NCBI GenBank assembly: GCA_963782445.1
Contig: CAWAJM010000001.1
Span: 3,720,001-3,784,000, forward strand
Source of the DNA: ZC4RG20 sp963782445
GTDB lineage: Bacteria > Pseudomonadota > Gammaproteobacteria > Steroidobacterales > Rariloculaceae
DNA: 64,000 nucleotides
Reading direction: 5' to 3'
The notes beneath the pieces are model-generated. The model was not told the origin of the DNA and ran no database searches. It worked only from the letters and a program-made list of their open reading frames with translations. This document shows, in pieces, positions 20,590 to 28,226 of the stretch (within the stretch, counting starts at the first letter, position 1; every line of letters begins with the position of its first letter). The position numbers and the translations under genes are program-made.

Positions 20590-20665
20590 TGGTGGGCCGT
20601 GTAGGACTCGAACCTACAACCAATGGATTAAGAGTCCACTGCTCTACCAATTGAGCTAACGGCCC
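20590..20665 (-). tRNA. tRNA-Lys (CTT)
   Basis: A complete cloverleaf with acceptor GGGCCGT/ACGGCCC and encoded ACCA. The loop CTCTTAA gives anticodon CTT. It is the last gene of the Pro/Arg/His/Lys array. Confidence 0.95.
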
Positions 20666-20675
20666 GTTGCGGGAG

Positions 20676-20752
20676 TGGGGTGGACGATGGGACTCGAACC
20701 CACGACGGCCGGATCCACAATCCGGGGCTCTACCAACTGAGCTACGTCCACC
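20676..20752 (-). tRNA. tRNA-His (GTG)
   Basis: A complete cloverleaf starting GGTGGAC, with the extra 5' G opposite C73 that marks tRNA-His, and an encoded CCA end. The loop TTGTGGA gives anticodon GTG. It lies 10 bp before tRNA-Lys. Confidence 0.95.
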
Positions 20753-20820
20753 ATCGATCAGATGGCGATTGTATTACTTCTGCGCTTCTCTCCCAAAAAG
20801 CGTCCCTTCCGTTGCGAGGC

Positions 20821-21146
20821 TGGCGCGCCCGGCAGGACTCGAACCTGCAACCCTCGGCTTAGCTTACCACTACCGCTTTCGCGGCCCCCTCGCGGGGTTC
20901 GTGGTCTGGACTATCTCTTCACCGTCTCAGGTGCCGCACGTATAGTCTCTACGGATCCCGCCGGCCCGGGCGCATTCTATACAATGCGCGCGCGGCGTCC
21001 ACCGGTTTCCACGGGATTGCCATCGGCACGACCCGCTAAGGTTCCCCCGTTACAGTGCGGTCCACTTCCGCGGTTCCGAAGTCGATTCCCGCGGAAGGCT
21101 CCTCTCGATCGAAGGCCGATGCTCTATCCGCTTGAGCTACGGGCGC
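20821..21146 (-). tRNA. tRNA-Arg (TCT), split by a group I intron
   Basis: The 5' exon is 21146-21112 (GCGCCCGTAGCTCAAGCGGA and on to CGGCCTT) and the 3' exon is 20862-20821 (CTAAGCCGAGG through GGGCGC and CCA). Joined, they give a 77-nt cloverleaf with acceptor GCGCCCG/CGGGCGC, a five-pair anticodon stem TCGGC/GCCGA, and loop CTTCTAA, anticodon TCT. The break falls between anticodon bases 34 and 35. Standard tRNA finders may report only fragments here. It begins 38 bp after the LigM-like gene's stop. Confidence 0.9.
20863..21111 (-). ncRNA. Group I self-splicing intron in tRNA-Arg
   Basis: This 249-nt insertion has the group I signature. P7 forms between AGACTAT (20948-20942) and ATAGTCC (20914-20908). 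The text GTAGAGACTATACG and GGTGAAGAGATAGTCCAGA closely resembles the P3-P8-P7 region of the Azoarcus tRNA-Ile intron, and a GCGAAAGC hairpin follows before the 3' end. The base before the intron is U and its last base is G, as the group I mechanism requires. No endonuclease frame is present. P1 pairing is imperfect in my hand fold. Such introns are known in bacterial tRNA anticodon loops. Confidence 0.87.
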
Positions 21147-21184
21147 CTCCCGCAGGCATTCTAGCAGCCCGGCGCCGCGGCGGC

Positions 21185-22561
21185 TCATTTGGGCCGATAG
21201 GCCTCGCGCGCCACCTGGCCGAAGGGCGCGGGGCCGACGGTCGCGCGGATCGTCGTCTGCGCATGCGGCTCGACGGTCGGCTTCGCCGTGCCGCCGCCGG
21301 GCTCGCCCCAGAGGATCTCGACGTCCGTGCCGGGCTCGCTGTGCGCCGCATCGAGACAGGCCAGCGAGAGCATCGAACGCTCGTTGCAGCTGTAACCGGT
21401 ATAGGTGGAGAGCCCGACTAAGGTCTTGCCGCTGCGGACCTCGTCGTAGGGCAATGTCGCGTAGTTCGCGAGCGGCAGATCGATGTACTTGGCCGGCTGC
21501 CCGCCGCCGCGGCCGAACCACGAGCCCAGCACCCGCGCCGTGTCCTCGGCGTTCCATGCGAGCGTGACCTTGACGCGGGCCGGCTGCGCCGCAAGGCGCT
21601 CGAGCGCGGCCCGGCCCACGAAGTCGTGATCGAACTTCACGAACGCGCCGTAACCGAGGTCGTACGGCGAGAGGTAATAGGCCTCGATATGCTCGGCCAC
21701 GAAGCTGCCGCCGAGTGAGGCCATGGCCTCGTAGCTCGTCTCGTCGAGCCAGCGGCGATAGGGGCGCAGGGCCTCGCCCGTATAGACGGCCGGCAGCGGC
21801 GAAGGAATCCAGCCCGACTCGAGCGTGCTCGTCGGGTACGCCCGGGCGCCGACCTGGCGGAGGCCGAGGCCGCGGCCGGCTTCGACGAGCGCGGCGCGCA
21901 CGGCCTCGGCGTCGTCCCAGGGCCCGAACAGCTCCCAGCCGGGCTGCCCGACCATGCCGTGGCGCAGCGCCCGCACTTCGCGGCCCGCGATGCGCACGCG
22001 CGCCATATGAAAGAACTTGAGGGCGGGCGCCGGCCGCCCCGTCGCGCGCTCGAACACCTCGGGCGCCCGGGGACCCTGCAGCTGGAAGCGATAGACCTTG
22101 CGGCGGCCGCGGTTGACGGCCGAGCGCTCGTCGCGCTCGACCGCGACGCGGGCGCCGCCCGTCTCGCAGTGATACTGCACCCAATTCAGGGCCGGCGGCC
22201 GGCCGACGAGGCTGAAGCGGCCCGCCTCCAGGTGAAACAGGATCGCGTCGCCGATGACGAACCCGTCCGGATTGCAGGCGACGAAATGCTTGGCGCGGTC
22301 CGGCTCGAAACCGGCGAAGCCATTGATGGCGAGCCCCGAGAGCACGGCCTCGGCGTCCGGCCCGTCGAGGTAGAGATCGGTCATGTGATGCGACTGATCG
22401 AACAGCGCGCAGCTCTCGCGCCAGGCGCGCTGCTCGTCGCGCCAGTTCGTGAACTCCGCCGGCACGACGGGGAAGGCATAGGGGCCGATCTGCGAGTTGC
22501 GCAGCAGATCGACGGGGTTGTCCGCGGCCTCGAGGACCTGTTCCAAGCTTCTTTTCGTCAT
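21185..22561 (-). CDS. Tetrahydrofolate-dependent aromatic O-demethylase (LigM/DesA-like)
   Basis: LigM and DesA move the methyl group of vanillate, 3-O-methylgallate or syringate to tetrahydrofolate. This 458-residue protein fits that GcvT-fold family along its whole length: NPVDLLRNSQIGPYAFPVVP, FTNWRDEQRAWRES, LFDQSHHMTDLYLDGPDA, LRHGMVGQPGWELFGPWDDA and TLESGWIPSPLPAVYTGE. The preferred methoxyaromatic is not known. The gene sits between tRNA-Pro and the intron-bearing tRNA-Arg, so it looks like cargo inside a tRNA array. FolD, which handles one-carbon folates, is encoded just beyond tRNA-Pro on the other strand. That is suggestive, but folD is a conserved neighbour of such tRNAs anyway. 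Confidence 0.85.
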   Translation of the reverse strand: MTKRSLEQVLEAADNPVDLLRNSQIGPYAFPVVPAEFTNWRDEQRAWRESCALFDQSHHMTDLYLDGPDAEAVLSGLAINGFAGFEPDRAKHFVACNPDGFVIGDAILFHLEAGRFSLVGRPPALNWVQYHCETGGARVAVERDERSAVNRGRRKVYRFQLQGPRAPEVFERATGRPAPALKFFHMARVRIAGREVRALRHGMVGQPGWELFGPWDDAEAVRAALVEAGRGLGLRQVGARAYPTSTLESGWIPSPLPAVYTGEALRPYRRWLDETSYEAMASLGGSFVAEHIEAYYLSPYDLGYGAFVKFDHDFVGRAALERLAAQPARVKVTLAWNAEDTARVLGSWFGRGGGQPAKYIDLPLANYATLPYDEVRSGKTLVGLSTYTGYSCNERSMLSLACLDAAHSEPGTDVEILWGEPGGGTAKPTVEPHAQTTIRATVGPAPFGQVAREAYRPK

Positions 22562-22636
22562 GCGTGCCCCGCGCTGCAGCTTCGAAAACCCGCGGGCGCC
22601 GGCGCTGTCCCCGCCGCCGCCTGCGGCGGCGGAAGG

Positions 22637-22713
22637 TGGTCGGGGCAGAGGGATTCGAACCCCCGACCCTCTGCTCCCAAAGCAGATGCGCTACCAGACT
22701 GCGCCATGCCCCG
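22637..22713 (-). tRNA. tRNA-Pro (TGG)
   Basis: A complete cloverleaf with acceptor CGGGGCA and an encoded ACCA end. The loop TTTGGGA gives anticodon TGG. It lies about 75 bp upstream of the O-demethylase gene. Confidence 0.95.
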
Positions 22714-22906
22714 ACGGCAATCCGCTCCGCCCGGTACAGTATGGATTTCGTGTGCGGAGGCGGGCATGTTATGGGCCCCGCCGCGGTCGGTCAACGCACC
22801 GCCGGGCCCCCGCGGGGCCGGGGCCGCGCTTGAGGCGGCGGGACGGTGATGCGAGAATCCGCGTCCCCCCTCTCTTTGAGCGGAACATCCGACCGGAGCA
22901 TTGTGA

Positions 22907-23770
22907 ATGGCCGCAACATTGATCGACGGCAAAGCCATCGCGCGTGACATAAGGAGCGAAGTCGCGGCGAAAATCGAGGCCCGCACGGAGCGCGGGCTGC
23001 GCGCTCCCGGGCTCGCCGTGGTCCTCGTCGGCCAAGACAGCGCCTCGCAGATCTACGTCCGCAACAAGCGGCGGGCCTGCGACGAGGTCGGCATCCGGTC
23101 CTATTCCTACGATCTCCCGGCCTCGACGACGCAGCAGCAGCTGCTCGAGCTCATCGACGAGCTCAACGCCAAAAGCGACGTCGACGGCATCCTCGTGCAG
23201 TTCCCGCTGCCCGAGCATCTCGACGAGCGGGAGGTCATCGAGCGCATCTCGACGGCCAAGGACGTCGACGGCTTCCATCCCTACACGGTCGGCCGGCTGG
23301 CCCAGCGCATCCCGGTCCTGCGTCCGTGCACGCCGCACGGCGTCGTGACGCTGCTCGAGCGCTCCGGCGTCAAGGTCAAGGGCCTGCACGTCGTCATCGT
23401 GGGCGCGTCGAACCACGTCGGCCGCCCGCTCGCGCTCGAGATGCTGCTGCTGGGCGCGACCGTGACGGTCACGCACCGCTTCACGACCGATCTCGAAGCG
23501 CATGTGCGCATGGCGGACGTGCTCTGCGTCGCGGCCGGCAAGCCCGGGCTCGTGCCGGGCGAGTGGGTCAAGCAAGGGTCCGTCGTCATCGACGTCGGCA
23601 TCAACCGCCTGCCGGACGGCCGCATCGTCGGCGACGTGCAGTTCGAGGCCGCCGCCCAGCGGGCGAGGCTCATCACGCCCGTGCCCGGGGGCGTCGGACC
23701 GATGACCGTCGCGACACTCATGCAAAATACGCTCGAGGCCGCCGAGCGGCGCGAGGCCTCCGCGAAATAA
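22907..23770 (+). CDS. folD: Methylene-THF dehydrogenase / methenyl-THF cyclohydrolase FolD
   Basis: FolD interconverts 5,10-methylene-, 5,10-methenyl- and 10-formyl-tetrahydrofolate. The 287-residue protein has the family signatures: YVRNKRRACDEVGI with the catalytic Lys, DGILVQFPLPEHLDE, the NADP site VIVGASNHVGRPLALEML, and the C-terminal TPVPGGVGPMTVATLMQNT. The start MAATLIDGKAIARDIRSEV is typical. It is the first gene of a plus-strand run with a cyclophilin gene and lpxH. Confidence 0.97.
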   Translation: MAATLIDGKAIARDIRSEVAAKIEARTERGLRAPGLAVVLVGQDSASQIYVRNKRRACDEVGIRSYSYDLPASTTQQQLLELIDELNAKSDVDGILVQFPLPEHLDEREVIERISTAKDVDGFHPYTVGRLAQRIPVLRPCTPHGVVTLLERSGVKVKGLHVVIVGASNHVGRPLALEMLLLGATVTVTHRFTTDLEAHVRMADVLCVAAGKPGLVPGEWVKQGSVVIDVGINRLPDGRIVGDVQFEAAAQRARLITPVPGGVGPMTVATLMQNTLEAAERREASAK

Positions 23771-23803
23771 ACCGCACCGCCGCGCGCAAGCAAGGGTAGA
23801 ACC

Positions 23804-24388
23804 ATGCGCAAGCTAATGAGAACCGCCATCCTCGCCGCCGGCCTGACGCTCGTGTCCGCCGCGTCGTTCGCGGCCGGGACGAATCCGCGCGTGCGCGTCG
23901 AGACGAATGCCGGCAACTTCGTCATCGAGCTGTACGCCGACCGCGCCCCGCTGACCGTCTCGAGCTTCCTCGGGCACGTGCGCGCCGGCTTTTATTCGGG
24001 CACGGTCTTCCACCGCGTCGTGCCGGGCTTCGTCGTACAAGGCGGCGGCTACACCGAGAAACTCGAGCCCAAGCCCGTCGAGAACACCGTGCCAAACGAA
24101 TCCGGCAACGGTCTCAGCAACCTGCGCGGCACCGTCGGCATGGCCCGCACGAGCGCGCCGCATTCGGCGACGACCCAGTTCTACGTCAATCTCGCGGACA
24201 ACCTCGAGCTCGACCCCCGCCCCTCGCGCTGGGGCTATGCCGTGTTCGGCAAGATCGTTTCCGGCATGGACGTGGTCGACGCGATCGGCAACCGCCCGAC
24301 GCACGGCGCAGGGCCGTTCAAGAGCAGCGTCCCCGTCGACCTCGTCGTCATCAAGAAAATCGACATCCTGCCCCCCGCCGCGGAGTGA
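23804..24388 (+). CDS. Periplasmic peptidyl-prolyl cis-trans isomerase (cyclophilin)
   Basis: This 194-residue protein has a cleavable signal peptide (residues 1-23, ending ASFAAG) and a short bacterial cyclophilin domain. FHRVVPGFVVQGG carries the catalytic Arg, followed by LRGTVGMAR, SATTQFYVNL and GYAVFGKIVSGMDVVD. The signal predicts periplasmic PPIase activity as in PpiA, although its place beside lpxH recalls ppiB. I leave the symbol open. It begins 33 bp after folD and ends 6 bp before lpxH. Confidence 0.92.
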   Translation: MRKLMRTAILAAGLTLVSAASFAAGTNPRVRVETNAGNFVIELYADRAPLTVSSFLGHVRAGFYSGTVFHRVVPGFVVQGGGYTEKLEPKPVENTVPNESGNGLSNLRGTVGMARTSAPHSATTQFYVNLADNLELDPRPSRWGYAVFGKIVSGMDVVDAIGNRPTHGAGPFKSSVPVDLVVIKKIDILPPAAE

Positions 24389-24394
24389 CCGGAC

Positions 24395-25111
24395 GTGGCG
24401 GTCCTGTTCATATCGGACCTCCACCTCGAAGCCGGCCGCCCCGAGACGACCGAGCGCTTCCTCGACTTCGTCGGCCGCCGCGCGCGCGACGCGCAGGCCC
24501 TCTACATCCTGGGCGATCTCTTCGAGGCATGGATCGGCGACGACGACACGGACGCGGCCATGCAGCCCGTGATCGCCGCCCTCGCGGCGCTGCACAAGCG
24601 CGGCGTTGCCTGCGCCGTCATGCACGGCAACCGCGACTTTCTGCTCGGCCGCCGCTTCCAGTGGGCCACGGGCTGCGAGCTGCTCGGCGACTACGAGACG
24701 ATCGACCTCGGCGGCGAGCCGCTGCTGCTCACGCACGGCGACCTGCTCTGCACGGACGACGCGCCCTATATGCGCCTGCGCGCCATGGTCCGTGCCCCGG
24801 AGTGGCAGCGCGAATTCCTCGCCAAGCCGCTGACCGAGCGCCGCGAGCTCGCCCAGAACCTACGCAACATGAGCCGCGCGGAGACGGCCGCGAAGCCCGA
24901 GGACATCATGGACGTGAACGCGGCCACGGTCGCCGAGGCCATGCGCCGCTTCGGCGTACGGCGCCTGCTGCACGGCCATACGCATCGGCCCGGCGTGCAC
25001 GACTTCGACCTCGACGGCACGGCCGCGACGCGCATGGTCCTCGGCGCCTGGCACGAGCAGGGGCACGCGGGCATCTGGGAGGACGGGGCGTTTCGATTCG
25101 AGACGTTCTGA
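24395..25111 (+). CDS. lpxH: UDP-2,3-diacylglucosamine diphosphatase LpxH
   Basis: LpxH hydrolyses UDP-2,3-diacylglucosamine to lipid X and UMP in lipid A synthesis. The 238-residue metallophosphatase has the calcineurin-like motifs LFISDLHLE, YILGDLFEAWIGDDD, MHGNRDFLLGRRF, LLTHGDLLCTDD and LLHGHTHRPGVHD. The start is GTG at 24395, following the cyclophilin gene closely, so the two are probably one transcript. The gene converges on the receiver-kinase gene; the gap between holds family 2 copy B with the IS element inside it. Confidence 0.96.
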   Translation: MAVLFISDLHLEAGRPETTERFLDFVGRRARDAQALYILGDLFEAWIGDDDTDAAMQPVIAALAALHKRGVACAVMHGNRDFLLGRRFQWATGCELLGDYETIDLGGEPLLLTHGDLLCTDDAPYMRLRAMVRAPEWQREFLAKPLTERRELAQNLRNMSRAETAAKPEDIMDVNAATVAEAMRRFGVRRLLHGHTHRPGVHDFDLDGTAATRMVLGAWHEQGHAGIWEDGAFRFETF

Positions 25112-25192
25112 AGACTGGCGTCGCAGCGGGCGGAGGTCTGCGCAAAAAGGGCGCTGTCGGGACCGCCGTAAATCCGTGTATGGACTCCTCCC

Positions 25193-25521
25193 GTCAAGTG
25201 GGGGCGGGGGTCTTTGTCTTGGCTCCTCGATCCAGCTGAAGGCGTGCCGGGCGGCCTGAGGGGGCGTCGTCATGCGCGAGAGGGATAGCGGCTGCAACCG
25301 TGTATTCGTCCTGTTACGGGCCATGAGTGAGGGTGGGCCCTGGACATCATGAAAGTCGCCAGCGCGGAGCCAATCGTCCTTTAGTGTCCTCGAAGGGACA
25401 ACGGATTCAACGGCTTCACCGCGCCAGCGGCCGTTCCGCTTGTGCATGATAACGATCACGTTCGGCAGCTTGTGGGCGGGGATGGAGACTTTGAACGTCG
25501 CAAACCGAGAGAGCAGCTGCC
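25193..25521 (-). ncRNA. Long non-coding end of the IS; candidate bridge RNA region
   Basis: These 329 bp inside the IS have no open frame of interest. IS110-family elements encode a structured RNA in their long non-coding end that guides the recombinase to donor and target. In IS1111-type elements this end lies after the transposase gene, as here. I did not resolve the loops by hand, so this is placement by analogy. Confidence 0.4.
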
Positions 25522-26598
25522 TCAGGCCGCTTTGCCGGAGGGGGCTTGAGCGCTCGTCGACCAGTGGGCGTTGAAGGCGCGATCGTACTTGGCGATCGCC
25601 CATAGGATGCGGGCGATCTTGTTGGCCAAGGCGACGGTGGCCTTATTGGTGCCGCAGCGCTGCTCGGTCTGCAGCGCCCAGCGGCGCAAGGGATCAAGGG
25701 TTTTGCCGGCCTTCTCAGCGCAACGGGCGGCATTGAGAGCGGAGCGCGCGCCGTGCACGATGAGGGTTCGCAGGTACTTGTCGCCGCGTTTGCTGATGCG
25801 GTCGAGCCGGCGGCGCTCACCGGAGGAGAACTCCTTGGGGGTGATGCCGAGCCAGCTTGCGAAGTGCCTGCCTGAGGGGAAGCGGTTCATATCGACGACG
25901 GCGGCATAGATGGCGGTTGCGCCGAGGGAGCCGACGCCTGGGACGGCCAACCAGCGCCGCACCAGATCACTCTCGCCGGTGAGGGCTTTGAGCTCGCGCT
26001 CGATCCGGTCCATGCGCTGCCCGCAGGCGTCGATTTCCTCGAGCACCTCAAAGACGGCGGGGCGCAGAGCGTCGGGGAGGCCGTTGTCAGCGATCTGGAG
26101 GGCTTCGCGGATGGCGCTGCGCCCGCGGGCAAGGCCCTTGGGGATCGGGATGCCGAACTCACGCAGGATGCCGCGGAGCAGGTTGATGCGTTGATTGCGG
26201 GTGTGCTTGTACTGCTCGCGCAGGCGGTGCAGTTGCTGCAGGTGCTGCTGGTCGAGGGTCTTGATCGGGACGGGCTTGATGTCCTGGCATCGGGAGGCCT
26301 CGATGAGGGCGGCGGCGTCGGCCCGATCGGTCTTGTTGCGCTTGACGTAGGCACGCACGTACTGAGCGGGAAGCAGCCGGACTTCGTGTCCGCACTCCTG
26401 CAACCGTCTTCCCCAATAATGCGCCGAGCCGCAGGCTTCAAGGACGAACAGGCTGTGGACCTGATGGCCGATGAAGTGCCCGAATTGGCTAGGGCTCAGC
26501 GACTTACGCTGCTCGACCCGATACAACTGATTGGCGACCGCGACTTCGAGGCGGTTCTTGGCCAGATCGACACCGACAATGGCAGTAGTAGTATTCAT
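25522..26598 (-). CDS. IS110-family transposase (DEDD recombinase)
   Basis: The 358-residue protein has the IS110 N-terminal RuvC-like domain, with D11 (IVGVDLAKN), E54 (FVLEACGSAH) and D91/D94 (KTDRADAAAL). The C-terminal Transposase_20 domain reads AVPGVGSLGATAIYA, FASWLGITPKEFSSGERRR and GDKYLRTLIVHGARSAL. It appears intact and possibly active. The ATG at 26598 has GAGAGGAG upstream; a longer frame starts six codons earlier. The element carries no passenger genes. Confidence 0.93.
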   Translation of the reverse strand: MNTTTAIVGVDLAKNRLEVAVANQLYRVEQRKSLSPSQFGHFIGHQVHSLFVLEACGSAHYWGRRLQECGHEVRLLPAQYVRAYVKRNKTDRADAAALIEASRCQDIKPVPIKTLDQQHLQQLHRLREQYKHTRNQRINLLRGILREFGIPIPKGLARGRSAIREALQIADNGLPDALRPAVFEVLEEIDACGQRMDRIERELKALTGESDLVRRWLAVPGVGSLGATAIYAAVVDMNRFPSGRHFASWLGITPKEFSSGERRRLDRISKRGDKYLRTLIVHGARSALNAARCAEKAGKTLDPLRRWALQTEQRCGTNKATVALANKIARILWAIAKYDRAFNAHWSTSAQAPSGKAA

Positions 26599-26919
26599 GC
26601 TGGGCTCCTCTCTCACGCTGGGGTTTTAGCTGCCGAGTGCAGCGTGGCACTAAGATGCCAATTACCCGAGGGAGGAGTCCATTTCATCATCCATGGAGGC
26701 TGCGGGCGCGCCATCCCTGGCGCGCACGCTCCCGACAGCGCCCTTTTGCGCAGACCTCCGCTCGGAAACGCCTTCCCGGGTTTTCGCGCGCCGGAACGGC
26801 TGTGCAGAGCCCGAGCGACGTCGCCGCGCTTGGAGCGCCGCTACGCGAACCACAGCATCGGGGCTCATCGCGGACCTTCGATCGAAGCCGTCTTTCTAAC
26901 ATCGCAGCCTCGCACGCCG

Positions 26920-28191
26920 TTAGGGTGGAGGCTGGCCGCCAGCCTCGAAGCTGCCGCTCTTCAAAGCGACATCGAGCGAAGCGAGCAGCGCTTGCGCCGA
27001 CGCGTACCGCTCCGCCGGCCGCACGGCGAGCAGCCGATCGAGGCACGGCTGCAGGCCGGCGAGCCGCTCCGGCAGCTGCGGCCGCGGCGCGTTCGCGTGC
27101 TGATAGATGACGCCCAGGGCCGAAGACGCCGTAAACGGCTTGCGCCCCGTCAGCATCTCGTAGGCGATGCAGCCGAGGCTGTATAGATCCGCGCGCTCGT
27201 CGGTCGGCCCGGCGTGGCCTTGCTCCGGGCTCATGTAGTAAGGCGTGCCGAAGATCTGGCCCGTGCCCGTGATCGCGGCCTCGAGCCGGAGCTGCTTCGC
27301 GAGGCCGAAGTCGATGAGCGCGAGGCTGTCGTCGTGCCGGAACATGACGTTGCCGGGCTTGAGATCGCGGTGCAGGACGCCCGCGGCGTGGATCGCCGCG
27401 AGCGCGGCCGCGATTTCCCGGAAATACTCGAGCGCCTCGCCGAGCTCGAGCCGCCCGATGCGCTGGGCCAGGCTGCCGCCTTCGAGGTGCTCCATGACGA
27501 TGTAGGCGTGATCGTCGGCGATGCCGAAGTCGTGGATGCGCACGACGTTGGGATGGCGCAGGCGCGCGATGAGCTCGTATTCCTGCAGGAAGCGATCGAA
27601 AAGCCCCTCGGCGCCCGTGTCCGGCACGTGATTCAGGACCTTGTAGACGACGCGCTCGCCGCGGTCGAGCGACTCGGCTAGATAGATTGTCGAAGTACCG
27701 GTCGAGCGCAGCTCCTCGAGAAAGCGGTGCCGGCGCGTGCCGCTCCGCGCCGGCCCTCGCGGGCGCGCTCGCAGCGCATTGCGGAGCGGCTCGTCGGGCG
27801 CCGGCCCCGAATGCCGAGACCGCGCCGTCAGCGCCGCCTCGAGCTCGTCGACGAAGCGGCCGTGGCGGACTTCCCGTTTGGGGAAGTAGCTCGCCGCCCC
27901 GGCCTTCAGCGCGTCGACGGCCAGGAACTCGTCGCTCGGCTCGGCGAATACCATGACCGGCGGCGCGGCCGCGCGGGCCGCGATCGCGCGCAGCCAGAGA
28001 AAATCTTCGTCGCCCGCGATGGGATGTCCGAGCAGCACGGCGTCGACGGCCTCGAGCGGCAGCGCTTCGGGCCCCGTCGCGGCGGAGCACGGCTGATGCT
28101 CGACGATGCGCGCCTCGGGCCACGCAACCTCGACGTGATTGCGCAGAACGCGCCGATACTCGGGATGATCGTCGACGATGAGTACGCGCAT
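26920..28191 (-). CDS. Ser/Thr protein kinase with N-terminal pseudo-receiver domain
   Basis: The 423-residue protein fuses a response-regulator receiver fold (about 1-120, MRVLIVDDHPEYRRV) to a Hanks-type kinase domain (about 155-415). The kinase has HRDLKPGN (H274, D276), IDFGLAK, GTPYYMSPEQG and ERADLYSLGCIAYEMLTG. The receiver keeps its acidic pair D7/D8 and the late Lys (K105). The phospho-acceptor Asp is Gly (G55, AVLLGHP) and the Thr/Ser switch position is Ala (A83), so it cannot be phosphorylated in the usual way. No membrane segment is seen. I chose the ATG at 28191, just before the receiver. The gene follows purF by 35 bp on the same strand and may be cotranscribed. Confidence 0.88.
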   Translation of the reverse strand: MRVLIVDDHPEYRRVLRNHVEVAWPEARIVEHQPCSAATGPEALPLEAVDAVLLGHPIAGDEDFLWLRAIAARAAAPPVMVFAEPSDEFLAVDALKAGAASYFPKREVRHGRFVDELEAALTARSRHSGPAPDEPLRNALRARPRGPARSGTRRHRFLEELRSTGTSTIYLAESLDRGERVVYKVLNHVPDTGAEGLFDRFLQEYELIARLRHPNVVRIHDFGIADDHAYIVMEHLEGGSLAQRIGRLELGEALEYFREIAAALAAIHAAGVLHRDLKPGNVMFRHDDSLALIDFGLAKQLRLEAAITGTGQIFGTPYYMSPEQGHAGPTDERADLYSLGCIAYEMLTGRKPFTASSALGVIYQHANAPRPQLPERLAGLQPCLDRLLAVRPAERYASAQALLASLDVALKSGSFEAGGQPPP

Positions 28192-28226
28192 CGCCCCGCC
28201 GCCCGCAGCCGAGGCGGCCCGCAAGG

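Larger units (their letters stand above)
25177..26690 (-). mobile_element. IS110-family element, IS1111-type
   Basis: This is an insertion of about 1.5 kb. It has perfect 12-bp subterminal inverted repeats (TGGACTCCTCCC at 25181-25192 and its complement at 26670-26681), one DEDD transposase gene, and a long non-coding end of about 330 bp downstream of that gene. Subterminal repeats and a long downstream end are typical of the IS1111 subgroup. The outer ends are set by comparison with uninterrupted family 2 copies and are uncertain by a few bases. No target duplication is evident, as usual for this family. Confidence 0.82.
25129..26765. repeat. Family 2 palindromic element, copy B, split by the IS element
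   Basis: The left arm lies at about 25129-25163 and its complement at about 26729-26764, with GAGGTCTGCGCAAAA facing TTTTGCGCAGACCTC. Removing the IS restores the family layout: a first small hairpin with stem TCC/GGA, then a second reading GCGCGCC-ATCCCT-GGCGCGC at about 26706-26725. It lies between convergent lpxH and the kinase gene. Bases 26766-26919 show nothing further. Confidence 0.75.
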
